In this document: positions 4,174 through 7,908 of the stretch, piece by piece
Layout of the letters: the number at the start of each line of letters is the position of its first letter
Position numbering within the stretch: position 1 is the first letter of the stretch
Program-made: the position numbers and the translations under genes
Notes under the pieces: generated by a model
Databases searched by the model: none
Seen by the model: the letters and a program-made list of their open reading frames with translations, nothing else
Told to the model about the DNA's origin: nothing
Origin: an uncultured Anaerolineales bacterium
Lineage (GTDB): Bacteria > Chloroflexota > Anaerolineae > Anaerolineales > UBA11657
NCBI GenBank assembly: GCA_913031335.1
Contig: CAJWGI010000050.1
Span: 1-7,908 of the forward strand
Direction of reading: 5' to 3'
DNA: 7,908 bases

Positions 4174-6395
4174 TCTGGGGGCTTTTGCTTCCAGAAATAC
4201 AATATGAAAATCAACAGAAGACCGATGGCGCTGGCGGCGAGGCCCCAGCGCAGCGCGGACGGCTGATACTCGAGCAGCACGTGCTGCGGGCCGGGCTGCT
4301 GCAGACGCACGCCTTGAAGATACCCACTCACCAGTTCGGTCGGCGTGCGGCCGGCTGCGGTGGTCGCCACCCAGCCGGGATACCAGGCCTCGCTCACCAC
4401 CAGCAGCGCGGGTTGTGCGTTTTGTACTAGCAGCTCGATGCGACCGGGCTGTTCAGTGAGCAATTGCACGCCGCCGCCGCTCGAATCCATATTCTGCACG
4501 GGCGGCAGCAGCAGCGCGGTCTGACGGGCGTCGAAACCTTCGGCGGCCATCAGTTCCCACAGTGCCTGCTTTGACGACGCCGGCTGCACCTGCTCCGACA
4601 GCCAGGCGCGCTGAGCTTGCCCGGACAAGCGATACACCTTGGCCTCGCCGGAGGGTGCCGGGCCGTGATAGAGCGTCTCGGCCTGCAGCGGGAAACCCTC
4701 GCGCGTGACCAATTCCATTTTCCACGAGACTAGATAGTCGATGCCAAGCAGCTCAAAGCGCGCGCGTTCGGGCGCGTGGCTGTCGAAATCCATCCAGGTT
4801 TGCAGGCGGATGGGCGAAATACCTCCCCATTCCTGCAGGCCATAAGCGCAAGCCCAGTGGCCCTGCATGCGCGCGTCGTCCTGCACGCGGAACCAGCGCC
4901 CGCTGGCAGCATCAGATTGCATGGCTTCGAGCAACGCGAGATCGGGATAGGGCTCAAACTGAGGCGCTGCATTGATGGGCATGTTGGCCGAGAACAGTTC
5001 CAGAGCCACCACTGTTGCCAGCGCGGTCGGGAACCAGCGCCGGAACGGGCGCGTGGCCAATGCAAGGATTGCTAGCAACAGGCCCAAAACCAGCAACCCA
5101 AACCGGGGCGGCAGGTGCCTCCATAGTCCGGGGTCGTGCTGCGCAAGAAGAATGGACATTATTAATAGCGCCAGAGCCAGCGGTGTCAGATTGCGCAGCC
5201 AGCGCCGCGTGCTGCGCAGCGTACTGAGCTGGTCCTGCCGTAACGGTCCCGTGAGGGCAGCCACCGCGAGCGATACCAGTGTTGCCGCAGCCATGGCTAT
5301 CAGTACGGCGGCGCGCTCCTGTCCGCGAAAGAGGCGAAAGACCGGTAGCAGCCAGTACGCCAACTGGTAAAGCGCCATATTGCTGCCGAATGACACCAGC
5401 AGCGCGACCAGGCCGGCTGCCAGCCAAAAGCGAGTGACTGCGTCGCGGCGCAACGGCAGCGCGATAATCGCCATCGTCAAACCGAGCACTCCCACATAAA
5501 GAGGCTGCCACAGGTCGGTGCTGCCTATTTTTGTCACCACGAATTGGACGACATCCTGCGGCGTGAAGCCGCGCGCAAGCTGGTCGAACGGCAGGCTGGT
5601 GCGCGTGGAAAGCGAAAGGAACTGCGTCTGGGGCAGCAATTGCACCCCGACCATCATTGTCAGCAGCCCGAAGATTACGACCAACCATCGCAAGACCCAA
5701 CCCCAGCTGCGCCCGGCGGTTCGAGCCCAGAAGAGAAAATACGCCACGCTGAGATATGTCATTAACAGAAACGTCTGTGGGTGCCCGGCCAGAAAGGCCA
5801 GCGCGTAAACGCCGACAGCGGCCGCGGCCGCGCGGCCGCTACCGGTGAGGGTGAAGCGGCGCAAGGTCAGCAGCAGTAGCGGTATCCAGGTGGCTGTTTC
5901 AAGGCAGCCGGTTTGCAGCGGCGGGTATCCGGTGAGATATCCACCGTATGCGAGAACTACCGCGCCCACCAGTGCGCCGACACGGCTTCCGGATTCTTCC
6001 CTCAAGAAAAAATAGGCAAAAACGCTGATGGCAAGATAATGAGCGGTGGCTTCGGCCGTCAGCGCGATGAGCGGGAAATCGCTGAAGCCGAGCAAGCGCA
6101 GCGCGCCGAAATTAATCCAGACCGGCGGGTAAAAAAGCTGCGCCTGCGGGTCGGCGTGGAAGGGGTACCCGCCAAAAAAGCAATTGACCCAGAGCGGGAA
6201 ATGTCCGGAGGCGAACTGCCGAAAAGCGACAGCTCGAACGATGAAGAATTGCTGCGTGAAGTCGCCGTCCGGAAAGACCACACCGTTGGGGGCCGGCGCG
6301 AAGAAGCGCCAGAAAAAGAGAAGCCACAGGCCGAACAGAATGAGCAGGTGCGCGGCGACCGGTCGGGAGCGAAACCGGCGGTAGAGAGAAGTCAT
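4170..6395 (-). CDS. YfhO-family membrane protein, probable GT-C-type glycosyltransferase, 741 aa
   Basis: The N terminus has a first helix (about 14-31) followed by FPDGDFTQQFF (41-51), with acidic D43 and D45 in the first outer loop, the position of the catalytic acid in GT-C enzymes. GHFPLWVNCFFGGYPFHADPQAQLFYPP (64-91) matches the G-x-x-P-L-W...G-x-P...YPP signature of the YfhO family (PF09586). About a dozen further helices lie between 108 and 470. Residues about 475-712 form an extracytoplasmic domain containing GIDYLVSW (551-558) and SEAWYPGW (668-675), the usual YfhO C-terminal motifs. A last helix (714-734) and a basic end (KQKPPE) follow. B. subtilis YfhO has been linked to glycosylation of lipoteichoic acid; the substrate here is unknown, but transfer of a sugar from a polyprenyl-phosphate donor is plausible. 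Both junctions are 4-bp ATGA overlaps. AAGGAA lies about 11 nt before the start. Confidence 0.87.
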   Translation of the reverse strand: MTSLYRRFRSRPVAAHLLILFGLWLLFFWRFFAPAPNGVVFPDGDFTQQFFIVRAVAFRQFASGHFPLWVNCFFGGYPFHADPQAQLFYPPVWINFGALRLLGFSDFPLIALTAEATAHYLAISVFAYFFLREESGSRVGALVGAVVLAYGGYLTGYPPLQTGCLETATWIPLLLLTLRRFTLTGSGRAAAAAVGVYALAFLAGHPQTFLLMTYLSVAYFLFWARTAGRSWGWVLRWLVVIFGLLTMMVGVQLLPQTQFLSLSTRTSLPFDQLARGFTPQDVVQFVVTKIGSTDLWQPLYVGVLGLTMAIIALPLRRDAVTRFWLAAGLVALLVSFGSNMALYQLAYWLLPVFRLFRGQERAAVLIAMAAATLVSLAVAALTGPLRQDQLSTLRSTRRWLRNLTPLALALLIMSILLAQHDPGLWRHLPPRFGLLVLGLLLAILALATRPFRRWFPTALATVVALELFSANMPINAAPQFEPYPDLALLEAMQSDAASGRWFRVQDDARMQGHWACAYGLQEWGGISPIRLQTWMDFDSHAPERARFELLGIDYLVSWKMELVTREGFPLQAETLYHGPAPSGEAKVYRLSGQAQRAWLSEQVQPASSKQALWELMAAEGFDARQTALLLPPVQNMDSSGGGVQLLTEQPGRIELLVQNAQPALLVVSEAWYPGWVATTAAGRTPTELVSGYLQGVRLQQPGPQHVLLEYQPSALRWGLAASAIGLLLIFILYFWKQKPPE
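5817..5840. repeat. Perfect 10-bp inverted repeat inside the YfhO-like gene
   Basis: AGCGGCCGCG (5817-5826) and CGCGGCCGCT (5831-5840) are exact reverse complements separated by GCCG, giving a strong all-GC hairpin with two GCGGCCGC octamers. On the coding strand it encodes Ser-Gly-Arg followed by five alanines (about residues 186-193), at the start of a membrane helix. Alanine-rich coding in GC-rich DNA explains it well enough. Confidence 0.6.
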
Positions 6396-7908
6396 TGCCG
6401 TGTCTGTTCCTTGCTCACTCTGATGCGGCTCAGGGAGAGATAGTTGTGAGTCCAGCGCCCGTCGGCCGTGATGACTTGTAGGCGTTTGCCGGCGCTGTCA
6501 TACAGACCGATTTGCAGCCCGTATGTGCCGAGCGGGACGTCAGCTGCTAACGTGAGGGGATGTACATCGCGCACCACTGCTCCCGGAGTCCAACCGCTTG
6601 TGGGTGCCGCGCCGGCAGCCGGCCACGAGTCATGCTGCCCCCACACCCGATCGCCCTCTCCACGCACCTGTGCGAAGACCGTGTAATCCTGCCGTAATGG
6701 GCGCCGGCCGCGCCAATACAGTGTCAACTCAAGCCCCTCGCCGGGCGCAAGCGCGCGCCTGTCGATTTCGTAGCCGACCAATTCTATCCGATTCTGGAAA
6801 TTCGTTCTCTGGGGATTAGGGTGTTGGCCCGTATTGACGGCAAGTTCCACTGTGGCCAATTGCGCGCTGTCAATGTCGTCGGGCGTGCGCATGCGCTCAC
6901 CGGTGCTATAGTCGTAAAGTCCGATATTTAGGTGCAGTTCTGCGGGCGCGTAAGCAGTGGCCGGTACGGGCAGCACATAGCGGTCCGCGAAGGTGCGCCC
7001 GGGCTGCATCTGGCTGGTGGGCAAAAGGCCCAGCCCCGGGTAGGTGTCGCGCTGCGCCACCAGCGTGTCCGCCGAATCTTGCAGGTGAATGAAGACGCTC
7101 CAGTCCTCGTCCGCGGCGGCTATTGACTGCCAGTACAGGGTTAACTCAAGAGCTTCGCCGGGGCGGAGGGATGCTGACGGCAGGGTGTACCCCAACAAGC
7201 GCATTTGCGCTGTTTCGCGTGATTTGCCGAAATCAATTTGGTGGGCGGTGGTCATGGTTTCAAGGTCGGCCGGTGGCGGTGGAGCGTAGGCGGGCGCAAT
7301 CACCCAACGGGGCGCGCCGGCTGACAGCACAAAAAGAAAGAGTACCACAAGCATTATCAGCAGCTGACGCCGGAGCGGCCAGCGGCGCGGCAGCAGGCTG
7401 CTGAGTCCAATTGTGAAGAGCACCACCAGACTTTGTATGGCAGTGAACACCAGGCGACCCTGCGATGACCAGGTTTCGGTGGCCCAGCGCAGCAGTGAGA
7501 AAATCACCGCGCAATTGAAAGCGACCACCACCCCCAGCGGCAGCCAGCGGCGGGCTGTCCAGCGGTCGTCCGACCATTTCTGTATAATGAATATCACCAG
7601 TCCTGCGATGGCCAGCGCGGAGATGATATTTAGCGCCGTGTACACCCAGTGCGGAAAGGGCACATTGACTGCGCCGAAAAGCCCCCAGAATGATTGCATG
7701 AAACCGGCGCGTTCGCTCCATAATTGTGCCAGCGGTGCGGGATGGGCGCGCCGGCCGAGCACATCCACGAAGGCGTTTATGCCGGTCAGCGTGCCGTAAA
7801 GCCGCAGGTTGCGGCGGAACCACCAGCCGGAAATCGTTGCTGCAAACCCGAAGGTGACGCTGCACTGCAGCAGCAGAATCAGCGCGTGCAGCCAGAACAC
7901 ATGTGCGC
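6392..7908 (-). CDS. DUF2142-type membrane glycan protein with two C-terminal beta-sandwich domains (5' end outside window)
   Basis: The frame is open to the right edge. A GTG at 7900-7898 could be called a start, but codons above it (GCA CAT) stay in frame and the protein plainly begins mid-family, so it is partial. Numbering below is from that GTG. Residues 1-24 form a helix ending in SGWWFRRNLRLYGTLTG (24-40), and FMQSFWGLFGAVNVPFPHWVY (67-87) follows. Both are signatures of DUF2142 (PF09913), a family of predicted membrane glycosyltransferase-like proteins found in polysaccharide loci. Further helices lie at about 90-106, 122-137, 150-169 and 179-196, with SSQGRLVFTAI (145-155) matching the G-R-x-x-F motif. 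Residues about 222-355 and 366-480 are two related extracytoplasmic beta domains. The catalytic loop expected in the missing N-terminal half cannot be checked. Its stop overlaps the YfhO-like start as ATGA. Confidence 0.8.
   Translation of the reverse strand, partial: AHVFWLHALILLLQCSVTFGFAATISGWWFRRNLRLYGTLTGINAFVDVLGRRAHPAPLAQLWSERAGFMQSFWGLFGAVNVPFPHWVYTALNIISALAIAGLVIFIIQKWSDDRWTARRWLPLGVVVAFNCAVIFSLLRWATETWSSQGRLVFTAIQSLVVLFTIGLSSLLPRRWPLRRQLLIMLVVLFLFVLSAGAPRWVIAPAYAPPPPADLETMTTAHQIDFGKSRETAQMRLLGYTLPSASLRPGEALELTLYWQSIAAADEDWSVFIHLQDSADTLVAQRDTYPGLGLLPTSQMQPGRTFADRYVLPVPATAYAPAELHLNIGLYDYSTGERMRTPDDIDSAQLATVELAVNTGQHPNPQRTNFQNRIELVGYEIDRRALAPGEGLELTLYWRGRRPLRQDYTVFAQVRGEGDRVWGQHDSWPAAGAAPTSGWTPGAVVRDVHPLTLAADVPLGTYGLQIGLYDSAGKRLQVITADGRWTHNYLSLSRIRVSKEQTRQ
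6461..7237 (-). repeat. Tandem duplication of a beta-sandwich domain in the DUF2142-type protein
   Basis: Copy one covers about 7237-6836 (residues 222-355) and copy two about 6805-6461 (residues 366-480). They share a spaced pattern: LGYTL/VGYEI, then LRPGEALELTLYW versus LAPGEGLELTLYW, then VFIHL versus VFAQV, AQRDTYP versus GQHDSWP, LLPTSQMQPG versus AAPTSGWTPG, and LNIGLYDYSTGERM versus LQIGLYDSAGKRL. Alternating hydrophobic strands suggest an immunoglobulin-like or carbohydrate-binding fold. The repeat is clear in protein but diverged in DNA, so the duplication is old. Confidence 0.8.

Noticed and set aside
3596..4207. A 203-codon plus-strand frame opposite the ligase-like gene
   Set aside because: It is full of Ser, Arg and Ala with no recognisable domain, lacks a convincing ribosome binding site, and lies opposite a gene with strong Wzy_C motifs.
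4954..5700. A 248-codon minus-strand frame within the YfhO-like gene
   Set aside because: It is out of frame with the recognised protein, rich in Arg, Ala and Pro, with no family motifs; a normal by-product of GC-rich coding DNA.
5913..6443. A long plus-strand open frame (about 176 codons) opposite the start of the YfhO-like gene
   Set aside because: Its protein is very rich in Arg, Glu and Lys and low in hydrophobic residues, as expected from the antisense of membrane-helix codons. The minus strand gives a clear YfhO family match over the same bases.
7898..7900. GTG as the true start of the DUF2142-type gene
   Set aside because: The frame stays open to the window edge and the product begins in the middle of the family, so the real start should lie outside the window.
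1..7908. tRNA, rRNA, CRISPR arrays, transposase genes or long direct repeats
   Set aside because: Read on both strands, I saw no such elements. Nearly all bases belong to the eight genes, and the gaps are about 100 nt each.

Overview
The window is a GC-rich bacterial segment (roughly 60% GC by eye) carrying eight protein genes, two of them cut by the window edges. It holds no RNA genes, CRISPR array or insertion sequence that I can see. The mix suggests a member of the Chloroflexota, perhaps Anaerolineae-like: DUF2142-type and YfhO-type membrane proteins with extracytoplasmic beta domains, a stand-alone SCP2 protein, an FmdB zinc ribbon, and a membrane-anchored YoaR-like/serine hydrolase fusion. 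This assignment is inferred from gene content and is tentative.

Layout. Positions 1-1217, all on the minus strand, form a small housekeeping block. In transcription order it holds an SCP2 sterol-carrier-like protein, a 97-residue three-helix membrane protein starting 2 nt after it, an FmdB-type zinc ribbon protein with its own likely promoter, and the N-terminal 56 residues of thioredoxin. Positions 1218-1330 are a divergent intergenic region. It has a near-consensus sigma-70 promoter facing left (TTGACA, 17 nt, TATACT) and an extended -10 promoter facing right, with inverted CGCTCGCG-type motifs between and within them. Positions 1331-2767 (plus) encode a membrane-anchored extracytoplasmic protein. 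It joins a YoaR-like putative peptidoglycan-binding domain to a class A beta-lactamase/transpeptidase-like domain. That domain has SIMK and SSN motifs but KHG where KTG is usual.

Positions 2752-7908 (minus) are a translationally coupled cell-surface glycan cassette. In transcription order it holds a DUF2142-type membrane protein with two tandem beta-sandwich domains at its C terminus (5' end outside the window), a YfhO-family GT-C-like membrane protein, and an O-antigen ligase/polymerase-like Wzy_C protein. Both junctions are 4-bp ATGA overlaps. The last gene runs 16 bp into the 3' end of the serine hydrolase gene, so two convergent genes share their stop region.

How the genes may work together: the cassette looks like transfer, polymerisation or ligation of a lipid-linked surface glycan or glycoprotein glycan on the outer face of the membrane. 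The convergent serine hydrolase has a wall-binding module and would act in the same compartment. The left block is cytoplasmic or inner-membrane and shows no clear functional tie to the cassette. I did not find a convincing new system. The most interesting items are the altered serine hydrolase, the tandem beta domains, and the regulatory DNA at 484-533 and 1247-1322.
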